Source of the DNA: Bostrychus sinensis
Lineage: Eukaryota; Chordata; Actinopteri; Gobiiformes; Eleotridae
Assembly: GCA_020698575.1 (NCBI GenBank)
Contig: CM036254.1
Span: 34,593,393-34,657,392 of the forward strand
Direction of reading: 5' to 3'
DNA length: 64,000 nucleotides
Shown here: positions 1 through 11,860 of the stretch, in pieces
How positions within the stretch are numbered: the first letter of the stretch is position 1
Layout: each line of letters starts with the position of its first letter
Position numbers and translations under genes: made by a program
Notes under the pieces: generated by a model
The model's input: the letters and a program-made list of their open reading frames with translations, nothing else
Database searches by the model: none
What the model was told of the DNA's origin: nothing

Positions 1-540
1 TTAAAAATAAAAGCAGAAAATTATAGAAGCATTAGGTAATATCTGTGAAAAGTGCTACATAACTAACTTACTTACTGGGAAAATCCCTTTCCTCATCATC
101 AGCCATGATGATAAGGAATATCCAAAATTATCTGTTCAAAAAGAAAAGACTTAAGAAAGGAGCTTCAGTTTTGAGACCTGCACAAATGAAAACACAGAAT
201 CGAGCATTACATTGTCTTGAGCAGTAGCAAGCAAAAACATACCAGGTCCTGAGAAATCCCCAATTGGAGCAACACAATTTTTAGTGCGCTATTAGATATT
301 GCTTCTCTTTTTATTAAATATTGCTACCACATTTTTGTTTTAAGGTCAGCTTTAAATATGTTTTTTTTTTCTTTTTTTTCTAATTTTTTAACAACTTTTG
401 TTGCGGTTGTGTGATGTTAGTGTTTCTGTAACAGACATGGGTCTCCTGGACCCAGAGTCATGAAAACACCAGCAGGTATTAGAGCTACCCCTTGTAAGCC
501 GACCTGTCCTGTACCAGAAAAGCGCCTTTAGGGACTTGTC

Positions 541-605
541 AGAGAGGCTTCAGGAGCGAGCAGGAGCAGCACTGAAAAGTCAGTCCCAAGCAGGTCTCTA
601 CTTCA
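541..605 (+). mobile_element. hAT-like DNA transposon fragment
   Basis: The stretch containing AGAGAGGCTTCAGGAGCG and CAGTCCCA.GCAGGTCTCTACTT aligns well with the reverse complement of 41226-41292. The block is therefore a dispersed repeat present at least twice here. I associate it with a common teleost hAT-like repeat, but no terminal repeat is visible at this copy and the family name is inference. Confidence 0.5.
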
Positions 606-629
606 GTGCTTCCTGTGATAGCTTCTTTT

Positions 630-1045
630 TAGGGCTGCACAATATATCACAAAATTATCATTAATGCAATATCATCATAACACATTATCCTTATTGTAAA
701 AATCTAAATATACTGTATCACAATAATGCTATGGTCTTCCATCTGACAGAGATTTACACTGGAGAATATTTTTTCCTACCAGAACCCTAAAAAATGTATT
801 GTGACTAAATAAAAATGTTTAAAACGTCCCGTTTTAGTGATAATTTAGTCATTTAGTTTATTTTAGTCCTGGTTTAGTCTGTGTTAAGTTTTGATTTTAA
901 CACTGTTTTGACTTGTGACTACAGGGACTTGCATTTTTGTTTAAAGCGAATTTAACTTACTACATCAGAATAGTAGGCCCTATTTTAAAACATTACAATA
1001 TCGTTATTGCAATTTTTAACATAGTTATTGAATATTGCATGTTTT
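630..1045 (+). mobile_element. hAT-like element with GGGCTGCACAATAT end
   Basis: It begins with TAGGGCTGCACAATATATCA, followed by AT-rich sequence with repeated CAATATCATCAT and CAATATCGTTATTGC words. This is the look of the widespread teleost hAT-like elements starting GGCTGCACGATAT. The right end (around ATTGAATATTGCATG) is degraded and no target-site duplication is evident. No coding sequence is present. Confidence 0.4.
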
Positions 1046-1059
1046 TTTTTTCCTAATTC

Positions 1060-2020
1060 CTGAGCATAGAAAGCTCTGGATGTTCCTTATTGTGCAGTAA
1101 GGAGGTAGGAGTCTTTCCAAACCCAGCCGATTAAAGACGATTTCCATGTGGTGAGCTTGTAATGAGTTGTCTCAGCCATTTCATACAATTATCTGTATAA
1201 ACCCCACATTGTAAAAGCGAACACTCTAGAGCCACCACAGGGTCTCATGTTTGACTCTTTAAAACTCATTACTGCAGGATGCTTATGAAGACAAATGAAC
1301 TTCTTATCCTTACTTAGCAGGGGAACGAGGTATTTTTTTTTTCAGTCTAGTTAGAAGCTAAGAATGCAAAGACACAAAATAGTTTGCAATTAAGTGTCCT
1401 ATCTGTTTTGTGGCAATATATTATGCTTTAGAATTGCCCGAAGTAGACCTAAGGATTTATAACTCACAGATTGGGCTTACTAGCTGTTCCCAAACTAAGG
1501 CCAGACAGACCTTCCTCTAACAAAGGCAAGTTAGGGGTACCTAATCTAACAAAAAAAAAAAAAAAAAAAGAAAAAACTTTATTATCAGCTTTATGTGAAA
1601 TGTATCTTTAAATTTAAAATGCATATAAGTACATTTAAATAGCTGTTCCTCTCATAAAGAGTGCATTCTTTTGTTTTTTTGTTTTGTTTTCTTTGGGGCA
1701 TCCTTTAAAGGCCTAAAAGAGCTTCAAAGACAACACTGCAAGAAAAGAAAATGGGAGCCAAACTTGAAATCAGCAGGAGGGAAGAGATTCACCCATCCTA
1801 GATTCTGAAAACAACTTTTTATTTCTTTGCGATGTTAACACTGGACACTATATGGGAAGGCTGAGGACTACTGGGAGCCTTGAGTCAGTTGACAAGTACT
1901 CTGTATGGTGTTTATATGATAGTGTTTCTGTAACCTGTAATTTAGCCTGTCAGCCCTGTCTTTTCATTTAGCTCTTGTCAATGCTGAGTGTCTCTAGAGG
2001 CTACATCTCAGCTGTCAGCA
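1060..2020. other. unremarkable non-coding DNA
   Basis: AT-rich sequence without a credible exon or recognised repeat, apart from an A-tract at 1551-1569. I see no structure to annotate. Confidence 0.5.
1551..1569. repeat. poly(A) tract (A19)
   Basis: Nineteen consecutive A, continued as GAAAAAA. It could be the A-tail of an old retroposed copy, but no body is recognised to its left. Confidence 0.8.
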
Positions 2021-2027
2021 CCACGTA

Positions 2028-2095
2028 CAGGGTTGCCAGATCTCACTGATAGGTTCCAGTCCAAACAGAACTTAAAATACGCCCAATATATTAAA
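2028..2095 (+). mobile_element. DNA-transposon end fragment (CAGGGTTGCCAGAT)
   Basis: CAGGGTTGCCAGATCTCACT resembles, in opposite orientation, the end at 22075 (reverse complement CCAGTGTTGCCAGATTGGGT). Terminal CAG plus GTTGCCAGAT suggests a non-autonomous element end. The matching other end is not found nearby. Confidence 0.35.
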
Positions 2096-2140
2096 AATCA
2101 GTCCATTCTATTCTATAATCCATTCTATAATTATGCACTG

Positions 2141-2197
2141 TAATGCGGTTTGAGTATCGAGAAAAGTGCTATATAAATCCAATGGATTATTATTATG
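2141..2197 (+). mobile_element. 3' tail of a tRNA-derived SINE
   Basis: The words GGTTTGAGTATC and AAAAGTGCTATATAAATCCA followed by ATTATTATTAT match the 3' tail of the complete SINEs at 28.4 and 47.4 kb. Only the tail survives here, the usual outcome of 5' truncation during retrotransposition. Confidence 0.65.
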
Positions 2198-2884
2198 AGA
2201 CATTATGATTCACTATTCACACAGAGAAATGCATGTGTAGGGACACTAAAGTAAATCTGTAAATGACTGTGAGTCTGTGTGAGTTTGAATCTAAAAGCAC
2301 GGACAGAAAGTGCCTCCAAGTGTTAGCCCTCAGACTAACTGGACATTTTGAATCAATGCTTGCCTCATAGATTCACAGTCAGCTTCAGAGAATCTAAAAT
2401 TCTAAACAAGACCCTAAAACAGTAGTATCTCACACATATCAACTTCAGTCTGCATGCGCATCCATTAAGGTTAAACTTAGGAGCTTATATTCCTAAGCCC
2501 AGCAGTTTCCTGTATTTATCAGATATTCAGTAAATCCAGTCTGAACGATGGGGACTGGTGTTAGAATACATACCAGGATAAAGACCTGGATTAAGACTAA
2601 ATCTTAAATTCAAGTATATAGCTACACTCTGAGCAGATCCCTGACCCTCAGTTGCACCCCTGTATGCTGCTGCTAAACTGGAACCCCACTGATCTGTGTG
2701 TGAGGGGAATAAAGAACACAGATAAACCACAGACAAATGGAACAGAGAGGAATATAAGGTATAAGCACAGTAAAGGCTTCTTTTAAAAGAGATAAAGCAG
2801 GGGTCAACCAAGTCTAAACCTAGATTCAGAGAAAACTGACCAGTCTAAAAGCCAGGTCTAAAAAGAAGACTGAATCAAAGCTAT

Positions 2885-3118
2885 ACTCATTCATCTTTAT
2901 CTTTTTATTCCCATTAGAAGTCATGAGTGGCTGGAGCCTATTTGTTGGGCCTTAGGCAGGGTACACCCAGGACAGAGGCCAGTGGCAGGGCTGGCACAGA
3001 GACATACACAGACAAACAACCATTCACTCTCATGTTCATCCACAAGGGGCGAGGGAGGAAGGCGGAGTACCCAGAGAGAACCCACGGTAACACGGGGAGA
3101 ACATGCAGACTCCAGCTA
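2885..3118 (-). mobile_element. SINE-like interspersed repeat, body type 1 (antisense)
   Basis: Read on the minus strand it carries the standard words of a teleost repeat: GAGAACATGCAGACTCCA as reverse orientation text, the chain of GGGTACACC, GACAGAGGCCAG and GGAGCCTAT, and a terminal ATTCATCTTTAT (the decayed GAATGAATG tail). Other copies lie at 10.93, 25.62, 29.22, 42.70 and 56.96 kb. The weak open frame here is repeat sequence, not a gene. Confidence 0.7.
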
Positions 3119-3205
3119 GTGTTAAACAGGAAAGAAAAATCTATCTTAAGCGAGAGTTCATTTGGACAAACCAGAGCTGCAGGTCAGAACCTAGACTATG
3201 GACTA

Positions 3206-3415
3206 GTAAATTTTCCAAACATTTTTCCCATAGACTTTTTGAAAAACACATAAATTAATAGTTTAAAACCTTGACGGAGGCTAATAAGCTTTATCGTAGC
3301 TCATGACCATAGTGCAATTAATTTTAATTTAAAAAATAAAAAATAAATAAAATAAACATGAATAATCGGCAAAATACATTTGTACCTTTGCCTTTTTACA
3401 AGTTTCAGATATATA
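3206..3415 (+). repeat. unclassified dispersed repeat, copy 1
   Basis: AAATTTTCCA, CATAGACTTTTTGAAAAA, AGTTTAAAACCTTGACGGAG and CTCATGACCATAG recur in the same order and orientation at 36826-37015. Both copies lack coding sequence and obvious terminal repeats. It is a dispersed repeat of unknown class. Confidence 0.6.
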
Positions 3416-3684
3416 ATTAATTGCACCAATTATTGGGCTGAGCTACTATAACATCAGACTAATACAAGAAAACATCTCGTAGCATAATACTTACGATAAT
3501 ACGATGCTTATAATTTGTCTTCAGGCTTTTATTTTTGAAGGCAAAGTTGTTTACGTCAGGCTTCTTCCTTTTTTCAAGTTCGTCTTACCAATTTGGACAA
3601 TGAGAAATGAGAAATACAACAACAAGAAGCATTTTCATTCGTCAACTTGAACAAGTGCAAATGAATTATACTTTGTGCACAGAC

Positions 3685-3975
3685 CAGTTTACCACCCCCG
3701 AGTGTGTGACTAAGGAGTGTATGGATAATGGACTCACTTGTACCACTTCGGGGTCCTTAAAAAAAAGTGTTATGTAACTCAAAGCCATTGTTGTAACTAC
3801 TGAAATTGTGACTTCAAATCTGTCAAACAAAGCAACCTTCATTGCTCTTGTGTTGGAGCAGCATTAGCTCAGTCGGTAGAGACGTTTGCCCACTAACCCA
3901 TAGGTTGGCAGTTTGATCCTTGCTACCGGCATTGCATAATGACGTTGTGTTCTGGGGCAAAACATTTCACTTCAA
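3685..3975 (+). mobile_element. rearranged tRNA-derived SINE pieces
   Basis: 3858-3975 is a SINE head: an A-box-like TTAGCTCAGTCGGTAGAG, a B-box-like GCAGTTTGATCC, then GTTGTGTTCTGGGGCAA. 3685-3780 is a body segment (GAGTGTGTGACTAAGGAGTG) that in complete copies lies downstream of the head, so order is scrambled or two truncated copies are adjacent. It is not a functional tRNA: the sequence cannot fold into a full cloverleaf with an acceptor stem. Confidence 0.6.
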
Positions 3976-4014
3976 GTCTAAAGATGATTATACTGCATCA
4001 AGGAGTGACACAAC

Positions 4015-4140
4015 CTGTATCTGATGAGGGCAAGGCCAGGACAAACTTGGGCTAAACCAAGGATTAAAAAGGAGTAGACTTTGTAGTAAACAGGACCAAA
4101 TCTAGCCTATACCAGGGCTAAAGCAAGTGGCGTAAGGTGG
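4015..4140 (-). repeat. degenerate CCAGGACTAAA minisatellite-like block
   Basis: Spaced words GGCCAGGACAAACT, GGGCTAAACCA, CAGGACCAAATCTAG and ACCAGGGCTAAAG resemble the better preserved arrays at 25.2-25.5 and 58.1-58.3 kb. Degenerate and short. Confidence 0.35.
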
Positions 4141-4339
4141 TAGTGAGGGCCCCCAATGCAGGTTTTCAGAATGGGCCCTAAAGTTATGAATAACATTGAG
4201 GAAGTGTATACATCCATATATTATACTTTTAAGTTACAAAAAGTGCACTGTACTTTCTTAGTCGAACTGATTCTTACTTTAAAATATTCACTGTCTACAG
4301 TCCAGATAAAAAAAAAACTCACATTCTTCCTCTTTTGAT

Positions 4340-5540
4340 CCCATTGACTCACATTAAAATCACTTATTTTCACTACATACACACAGAAATGTTAAATCAT
4401 TTTAATTCCTCTGTAACCCTGTCAGTCAGTGTTAGTGTGTAAAAAATACACAAACAAACAAAAAATCTCCAACAGATTCACCATTTTATCATTGTATTGT
4501 GGGAAATAATTCCCATTAGATATCACTGACTGTAGACCAGGCCCTTTAGGGCTTTAATAGAAAGAGTGTCAGCCATTTTTGTCTTTAAATAGTAAATATT
4601 TCATGTTTTTTTTTTGTTTTGTTTTTTACAAATGTAGGAATTATGTACACAAACTGGCATTTAGGGTGGTTAACAATATCAAAATTAATTCACTTTTGCT
4701 CTGTATGATGAGGACAGGAGCTATTGATCAAAAAGCAAAAACACATTTTTTTTCTTCATATATTTTATTTTTAAATGTGACCCAATGACCTAGGAGGGCT
4801 TGAATAGGGGGGTTTCTTAAAGGAAAGAGGGCCTGAGGGTTAAGTATCACAAAAAGCCTCCTAGCTCTGAAAAAGTCACTCAAAGGTACTCAACTAATCT
4901 TAGCCGAGCAGGACACACTACTGCTCTGAGCTAATGAAGCACGTATTTCATCTACTCCCCATAATAAGTAAAAGCATAAAGGGCTGCTGGTTATTGCCAT
5001 GGAGACACAGTTGACTTTTTGATCTAGTAGATGAATGTGGTGCAGCTCCAGGGTCACTGACTAAACTCTCACTGTGCTCCCGGCTCCGAAGCAGTGGCAG
5101 CAGCAGCAGTAGCTCTGGTGTTGTCCCTGCGGAGGATACGATTAACACTCGGGCTGGGGGCTGACCTCCAGTGTGACCCCTCTCATCTGTATGCTGCACA
5201 GATACCTGGTCCACTGTCCTCTGTCCAGGGTGAGACAGGTGAGACAGTGGGAGAAAGAGGAGCGGAAGGGGTGGGTCAGGAAAAAAAAAAAAAAGACAGA
5301 AGTTTAGAGTTTTGGGAAACAGCTCTGGGGAATTAAAGAGACCACTGTAGTGTATTCTTCTTCCAGCCTCTCTCAGAGTCTGGCCATCGTTCCTGGCCAG
5401 TGTCTGTTAAATTCCTTCACACACCTCACTCTGCTTTATGAACTCTCAGACCATCGAGCAAAGCTGAAAGAGTGGAATAGCCAACAGCAGTGTGAAAAAC
5501 TGGAAGAGAGCAAGATGCAGAAAAAACGTGGTTACTAATA
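4340..5540. other. non-coding stretch, nothing recognised
   Basis: Contains A- and T-tracts and short random open frames with low-complexity translations. No conserved motif, exon structure or repeat pair was found. Confidence 0.45.
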
Positions 5541-5549
5541 AGGACACTA

Positions 5550-5584
5550 ACACAGTCATACATACCAGGTATGTATGACTGTGT
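5550..5584. repeat. perfect 35-bp palindrome
   Basis: ACACAGTCATACATACC, one A, then the exact reverse complement GGTATGTATGACTGTGT. Both arms are 17 nt with no mismatch, and the symmetry stops at the next base on each side. It can form a hairpin or cruciform. No transposon ends flank it. Confidence 0.9.
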
Positions 5585-5627
5585 CTTGCCTAAAAACCCA
5601 AAGGCAGTTTGCAATGCTCGTTGAGGG

Positions 5628-5690
5628 GTCAATCCAATATTCTGGTTAGTGGGAGAACAGGTCTACCTACTGAGCTACTACCAACCCAAG
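5628..5690 (-). mobile_element. SINE head fragment (antisense)
   Basis: On the minus strand it reads GTAGCTCAGTAGGTAGACCT then CCCACTAACCAGAATATTGG, the tRNA-like head of the SINE seen complete at 47.3 kb. Body and tail are missing. Confidence 0.6.
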
Positions 5691-6282
5691 ACAAAACATT
5701 ATTAGCACTGTTTAATAGTAAATCTTTAAATTATTCAAGTTCTGCAAACACTGCATCTCTTACTTTGATGGATTGTGATTTTATTTAAAGTTATGCTAAA
5801 GATCAATGGTTTCATTTGAAAATTAGGATAATTATTGTCAGCAGGTCACAAAAAATGTGTTCAGTTCACTATATTGCTTTTTTTTTTATAGAAATGACGA
5901 TAAAACTGATTATTTTTACAAATGTTTTTTTTTTTTCCAAAGCCAAATTTAATTTAATTCAATTCATTTATTTTTATATTTATTTTACTAAATATTAGAT
6001 TTATTGATCTATTTAAAACATTTCATCAAAATAACATTTTCTAACAGGAATCATCTGAGACAAAGTGACAGCCTATGATTTAATTTTTGATATTATCTTT
6101 TTTTTTCTACAAATTTTTCCAATAAAACACACTCAGCAGAGATAACTGCTGGTTTGGTCTGAACTCAGAGCTAAAGGTTTTAAGGGTGTAAGTGCTTCAT
6201 GATGATATATTTGTTATTTGAGGTGGCATATTGTCTCTATTGTTTTCTATTTTTGTTCATATAAAAGCAGCAATGAGGTGCT

Positions 6283-6400
6283 GCAGTGTAGCTCAGTTGG
6301 TAGAGCATGCAGCGCACAGACAGTCCAGGCTACAGCTCAACATTAAGTGCTCACTTCTTGACTGTACTGTCCATCAAGACCCTAAAAGGCCAAAAAAACC
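6283..6400 (+). mobile_element. SINE head fragment with tRNA-like promoter
   Basis: GCTGCAGTGTAGCTCAGTTG followed by GTAGAGCATGCAGC gives a good A-box-like segment. The same head appears antisense at 13201-13242. The body diverges after about 60 nt. No full cloverleaf, so this is a retroposon piece and not a tRNA gene. Confidence 0.55.
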
Positions 6401-7093
6401 AAACAAACAAACAAAAAAATGTCTTTCAAAAACAGGAATGACAACTACACTGGGAATGGTATACATTTGGCTTTGATGGAAAAAAAATGCTGCATTGATT
6501 GATCACCATTTAAAAATACAGACAATACTTTTCTTTGTTGACAACTGTTTCTTTTGCTGTCGTATCTCTGTACTGTAAAACATTTTAATTTTCCACATCC
6601 TCCGTTTTCTCATTTAACTGATGCAATTTCCTTCCAAGTCCCTGGTCTTCTTTTTAATTCTGTCTGCAGTGGTATTACTTTGTGCATTGTGCAGTTAATA
6701 ATTTAATAAATAGCTTTTTATTTTCTATATATATATACACACCAGTTTAATTTATACTTTATAAACTAGTTATTTCTACTGAATGAAAAACAAAGCCAAA
6801 TGGCTGGAACTGATCTTTTTTCCCCCTCATTTCTATAATTACAACCCGGGATGTAATTTTCAGGAGTCTTCCCGGAGTTCAGTTTCCAGCATACTTTATT
6901 ACAGTTTTATGAATAAATAAATATTGTTGGAATGAAAATAAAAAGAAAATGAACATAAACACTTATGACAAGCTGTTTATTTGGCAGAAATATGTAAACA
7001 TATGAGGCCACACAACACATACATTCACATTAATTAATACAGTCAGAGAGAGAATTAAAGAGAAGATAACTTTTCAGAAACATGCTTACAAAT

Positions 7094-7312
7094 TTAAACA
7101 CTCACATTTGAAAACAGACACACAAATTTGAAAACATGCACACAAACTCAGAAACATTACAGCAAAAACTAAAACACAAAACAAAAATAAAATAAGATTA
7201 AGGAGAGGGTAAGACCTTTGTCCTACCTGCGTGTTTTTGTATTTGTGTGTATGTTTTTGTATTTGTGTGCATGTTTTTGTATTTGTGTGCATGTTTTCGT
7301 ATTTGTGTGTAT
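7094..7312. repeat. inverted pair of 20-bp minisatellite arrays
   Basis: 7233-7312 is four 20-bp units of GTTTTTGTATTTGTGTGCAT with one or two changes each. 7094-7162 holds about three looser units of about 22 bp on the opposite strand (reverse complement TTTGTGTGCATGTTTTCAAA). The two arrays face each other across about 70 bp and could form an imperfect stem. Confidence 0.75.
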
Positions 7313-8680
7313 GTTACTGATTTTGTTAGTGTGAGCAATGTGCAATATTTCAAAAACTAGAGTTGGCTCAAGTAAGGTAGAACTCTTTTTGCTGATAAAT
7401 AAGTAGTTAGTGAATAGGCAAGCTGATGTCAATGAAAGAACCTGAACATAATATTAGTCATGATGGTTTATGAATACTGCAGTTATGTTGTGTCATGGCT
7501 GTTTATGTAAGTGATAGATTTGGACCTTGTTTAAGACTCTGAATACAGATCAGCATCTGCTGATGACACGCCGGCGAATGGAAAGAGTGAGTCAGTGAGG
7601 GATGTGAGTCCAGAGGAGACACTGATGTGAATACATGATTACATAAACACATGACTCAGGGGGGAAACATGCTCTGAAAGACAACCTGGCCGTCAGAATT
7701 TAATATCAGCACTCTAAAAGGTAGGCAGCAGGGATGTGATGAAGCACTCAAGTCACGATACAGTTCTCAAAAATAAGTTGACAATACATTTTTGTTGTGG
7801 TTGTTGTGTGTTGGTTGTGGGGCTAAAACTTAGAGATATACCATGCATTGATATTCAATCAAAATCTGCAGCACTGCATTATTTCTGTACATTGTGCACA
7901 AACTCAAATGGCCATGCTTCCAAAATATTAACATGGTACCATGTACCTAGGCCCACTGCAGGGAGGAGCCCTCAACAAACCTGGCATATGTGTGACAGAC
8001 ATTGATGAAGTGAGCATGGGGGCTCCACCAAGATGTTTTGTATAAAAGGACCCAGAATATAATGCTACATCCTCGCCACTGCGTGTTAGTTACACCCAGT
8101 ATGTTAACACAGGGGCACAGGAAGCCACTCAGTATTTATGTACCAGGTCGAGAGCACCCTTGCTCCTTTATTCAGTCAGACAGATTACAATGTAATATTG
8201 CAGCATGAAATGATGGAGTGAAAAGCCATTGCTTTTAGAGGTGTATGTGAAAAGCAAAACACTGTTGGAGAAGTTTAGAACATTTACCTTTAGGCTTTTA
8301 ACTACATGTGTCTCATATACTACTACCCACAATGCAAAGGCATGCTAAATATGCCCCCAAATAACAGCCAAACCAATGCTGACAGTGCACACAAATTGTT
8401 CTAAACCAAAGAGTTTAAATTTCAGCTTACAGTGACATTTTTTTTTACATATTTGACAAAGGTCCATAGAACTGGAAGTATATTATAGCAAATTACAAGT
8501 ATAGTATTTGGATTGTTCTAACATATACTTACCCTTCTGTCTTACTTACCTGTACTGCCCACATACAACTGCGCTCTCTTGTACTCAAACAGGTTTATTA
8601 CTGATTTACTCTAAGTAAGTAGTTCTTACACATTGCTATAGACTGATTTATATTTTATATGCCATTGGCCATCTACTTGC
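7313..8680. other. non-coding stretch, nothing recognised
   Basis: No coding signal or repeat pair was found. Short open frames here give translations without recognisable domains. Confidence 0.4.
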
Positions 8681-8681
8681 A

Positions 8682-8892
8682 TCTTGGCGGCAAAGTGGTT
8701 AGCACTCTCACCTCACAGCAGGAAGGTCCTATGCTTGAATTCTGGACCATTTGGGGCCTTCCTGCATGGAATTTGCATGTTCTCCTTGTATCTGTGAGGG
8801 TTCCTGCTGGGTGATCCACTTTCCATCATTAAACTAAAAACAGGCTAATCCTCCAGCTAGGTACTCCTGACCATGATCCTGGCTCTAGAAAC
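8682..8892 (+). mobile_element. SINE-like interspersed repeat, body type 2
   Basis: The head GGCGGCAAAGTGGTTAGCAC, then CTCACCTCACAGCAGGAAGG (A-box region) and TTTGCATGTTCTCC, then TACTCCTGACCATGATCCTG. The second half matches copies at 22.2 and 44.7 kb (type 2) and not the GGATAGGCTCCAG body of type 1. Truncated at the 3' end. Confidence 0.65.
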
Positions 8893-9289
8893 ATTTCAAG
8901 AGTAAATTTCTCTCTCTTTAGTGTCAAAATTGTAGTTGAGAGAACCACAGATCATGAGTGACCTCAACATGATGGAAATTGGGGACGAAGTTTTTATATT
9001 TTTAAAATAGAAATGCAAATTGTATTTCTTACAGTGTAGCTTGACCCATGACACTTACAGCAAATGTTAAATTCCAGTCTCTGACCAGAGGAACAGATGT
9101 CATTTTTATAGAAAAATATATTTACCTTAAAAAAGAAGAAAAAAAAACTTTTGGGAAAGAAAATATGCGTTTTAAAAGAAAAAAGTGTCCAGTTGATACA
9201 GGAGTCAAGTGTGTCACTGTTCCACTGGGTCATGGTTGGACCCTGACCAATGTGGATTGGGCTATGTTATACAGTATGAAGTGAGTACA

Positions 9290-9585
<296 letters not shown>

Positions 9586-9599
9586 TTCACAAGGTACTA

Positions 9600-10500
9600 A
9601 AGTTGTAGACCACTGCACATTCAAAGAAGGGTGTGACTGAATTAAAAAGGTCATGTGTGGCATTGCTCACCAATGTCATGTTCATTTTACACAAAAATGT
9701 TAACACTAATGATAGAGTAAATTTAACATTATATAGATAAAGACCATATACACTTGGAATAGAGTCAAATTTACTCCTGGAAATTTACTGTGTACCTCTG
9801 AAGTAACTAAGAAATTGAAAGTGATCTCATCTCATATTCCTAACTTTCAGCAATGCAAATAGCATGATACTAACACCCAACTCTCCAAACTCCAAACCAA
9901 ATCTGTTTTTAAATTAGAAAAGGAAAGCCTCGCCAGTGTGCACAAGAAATGCAACGTGTTCTCCGGCGAAATCCTCTCTAACCACAGTCGCATTCCCCCT
10001 GGCTCTAACCAAATCTCCCTCTAATCCGCGCCTCCTCGCAGAGTGAACCAGGAGAAATGTTCACTGATTCAAATTCAAATTGAATGTTTGAGGAATGCTC
10101 GCACTGACAGAGCACAAAGACAGTTTGGCGTGCTGCTCCTCTGGACTAAAGGTTAGCATTCATTCACCACCGCAGAGATGGAAACATTTCATTACAGGGC
10201 TTTCATGTGTCACACACCAGACGGAGTGAGATGTCTACAGGGGCAGAGATGAGGACACAGCACAAATCAGTCACAGGGCCAGCACTATCCACCAACCAAC
10301 AGCAGGTGCAGTTAACTTTAGTGGCAATATGGCAGTCAGGTATAGGCAGACTGGAGAAATCTAGTCTAATTTGGAGCTGTTTTTCCATTGGACAATGTTG
10401 GCAGCCAGTTTAAATTTAAATCAGAAATACATTGTTATTGGAAGCACATATTTGGATACAGGATGTGACAAACATAACTACAGCAAGATGAGGTGGCAGT
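9600..10500. other. non-coding; CNE-like patch at 9950-10200
   Basis: No exon or transposon was recognised. 9950-10200 is more GC-rich and compositionally complex than its flanks (words such as AACCACAGTCGCATTCC and a repeated ATTCAAATTCAAATTG). That would suit a conserved non-coding element, but conservation cannot be judged from one sequence. Confidence 0.3.
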
Positions 10501-10927
10501 TATGGGTGTGCGGTACTGCAATCTGATATCAATCTAATACCAAGTCAGTATCACCATTTGTACCATGGGCTTAGCTAGACCAATTTTACGGGGGCTAGCA
10601 GCCCTAAGGTAGGTTTCAGCAGCACAAGATGTACAGTAACCCAGTGACAAAGTGATTGTAGTACACAGTATAAAAATATACAGTACCAATATTGACAACA
10701 CACATAACTCACAAAGATACATTTTTATAAACTTTGCCATAACATTTTCAATGTTTTTACTAGGCTACCTATAATCCTACACTATATACCTACAACTACA
10801 CTATATGCTACAACTAGCATAGCATAGCATAAGGTAGCATATGTTGTATCTTGTGTTAAATGCTTCTTTTGGTGACCTTTCTTGGCAGACAAGGACCTCA
10901 GCACCCCCTAAATCTATAATCCCAAAA

Positions 10928-11294
10928 TTCATTCATTCATTCTTTCTCTTCCGCTTATTCCTGTTAGGGGTTGTGGGTGACTGGAGCCTATCCCAGTAAC
11001 TTTGGGCCTTAGGTGGGGTACACCCTGGACAGGGGCCAGCTTGTCTCAGAGCTGACAGAGAGATAAACACAGACAGACAACTCACTCTCACATTCACTCA
11101 CTAGGGGCAATTTAGAGTCAGCAATTCACCTAACACATGCATATGTTTGGATGGTGGGAGGAAGCCAGAGAACCCTAACCCTAACCAGACTCCACCCTAA
11201 CCCTAATGCAGACTCCACCCAGAGAGATCGTGTGATGGTGTGTTGGTCGGCCCGGGCTCGACCCCACGATCTCCTTGCTGGGAGGCAATGAGAC
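10928..11294 (-). mobile_element. SINE-like interspersed repeat, body type 1, near full length (antisense)
   Basis: Starts (as read on plus) with the tail ATTCATTCATTC, then CCGCTTATTCCTGTTAGGGG, GGAGCCTATCCCAG, GGGTACACCCTGGACAGGGG, CACCTAACACATGCATATG and, at the promoter end, a B-box-like CGGGCTCGACCCC with CTTGCTGGGAGGCAATGAGA. It carries two telomere-like hexamer runs not present in other copies (see 11172-11206). Confidence 0.75.
11172..11206. repeat. telomere-like CCCTAA runs inside a SINE-like repeat
   Basis: ACCCTAACCCTAACC, then AGACTCCACCC, then TAACCCTAA and a second AGACTCCACCC. Where other copies read GAGAACATGCAGACTCCACC once, this one has the 11-nt piece AGACTCCACCC twice with CCCTAA hexamers between and before. 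Pattern consistent with slippage or repair adding TTAGGG-type sequence. Confidence 0.8.
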
Positions 11295-11624
11295 ACAGGT
11301 GGAACACATTTAGGGCAGAGCAGGCAATCACAGTGGAGGGAAAATATGAGGGCAGGAAGTAAATCTGAAACAGAGACAGGGGTTAGACATTTCAAAATAA
11401 AACAGACCAAAATGTAAACGCAACTTAACTTAGATGTAGAGACGTGACAACATGTTAAATCTGAATATAATTTTAGACCGCTAAATAAGTTTGATTCTGT
11501 TGCTTTCAATTGTTTAAAAACTGATTTTCAGCAAAATTAGGTATCTGCATAAAAGAAAAAAAAAATGAATTCTTTCTTCACAGTTTACAGTGGTTTTGCT
11601 GGGAAGGGAGCACGAGCTGCAGAA

Positions 11625-11860
11625 TCTCATCACATATCAGTCTGATACCGATACTAATGCTGGGACTATCTATATTTGGATTGATCTGCCCATCCCTTAT
11701 GGAAGTTGATTTCAGATTAGTGTTTGGCCTTTCAAGGCTTTATTACATAGAAGCGTGGGGAATAGTGATGTGTGATAACAGACTCCTCACTTTTGATTCA
11801 ATACCGATCTGTACCATGGCTGATATCAGCAATACCAAATGAGTTGGACTGGCCAAAGTC
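11625..11860. mobile_element. possible DNA-transposon fragment with ATACCGAT words
   Basis: CAGTCTGATACCGATACTAA at 11640, and ATTCAATACCGATCTGTACC with GATATCAGCAATACC near 11800-11835, resemble teleost elements rich in ATACCGATA. A related patch lies at 10505-10560. Ends are not defined. Confidence 0.3.

Noticed and set aside
3858..3930. Possible tRNA gene
   Set aside because: A- and B-box-like words are present, but the flanks do not form an acceptor stem and the body continues as a SINE.
7086..7432. Lys/Thr/His-rich repetitive minus-strand open frames
   Set aside because: They are translations of the minisatellite arrays.
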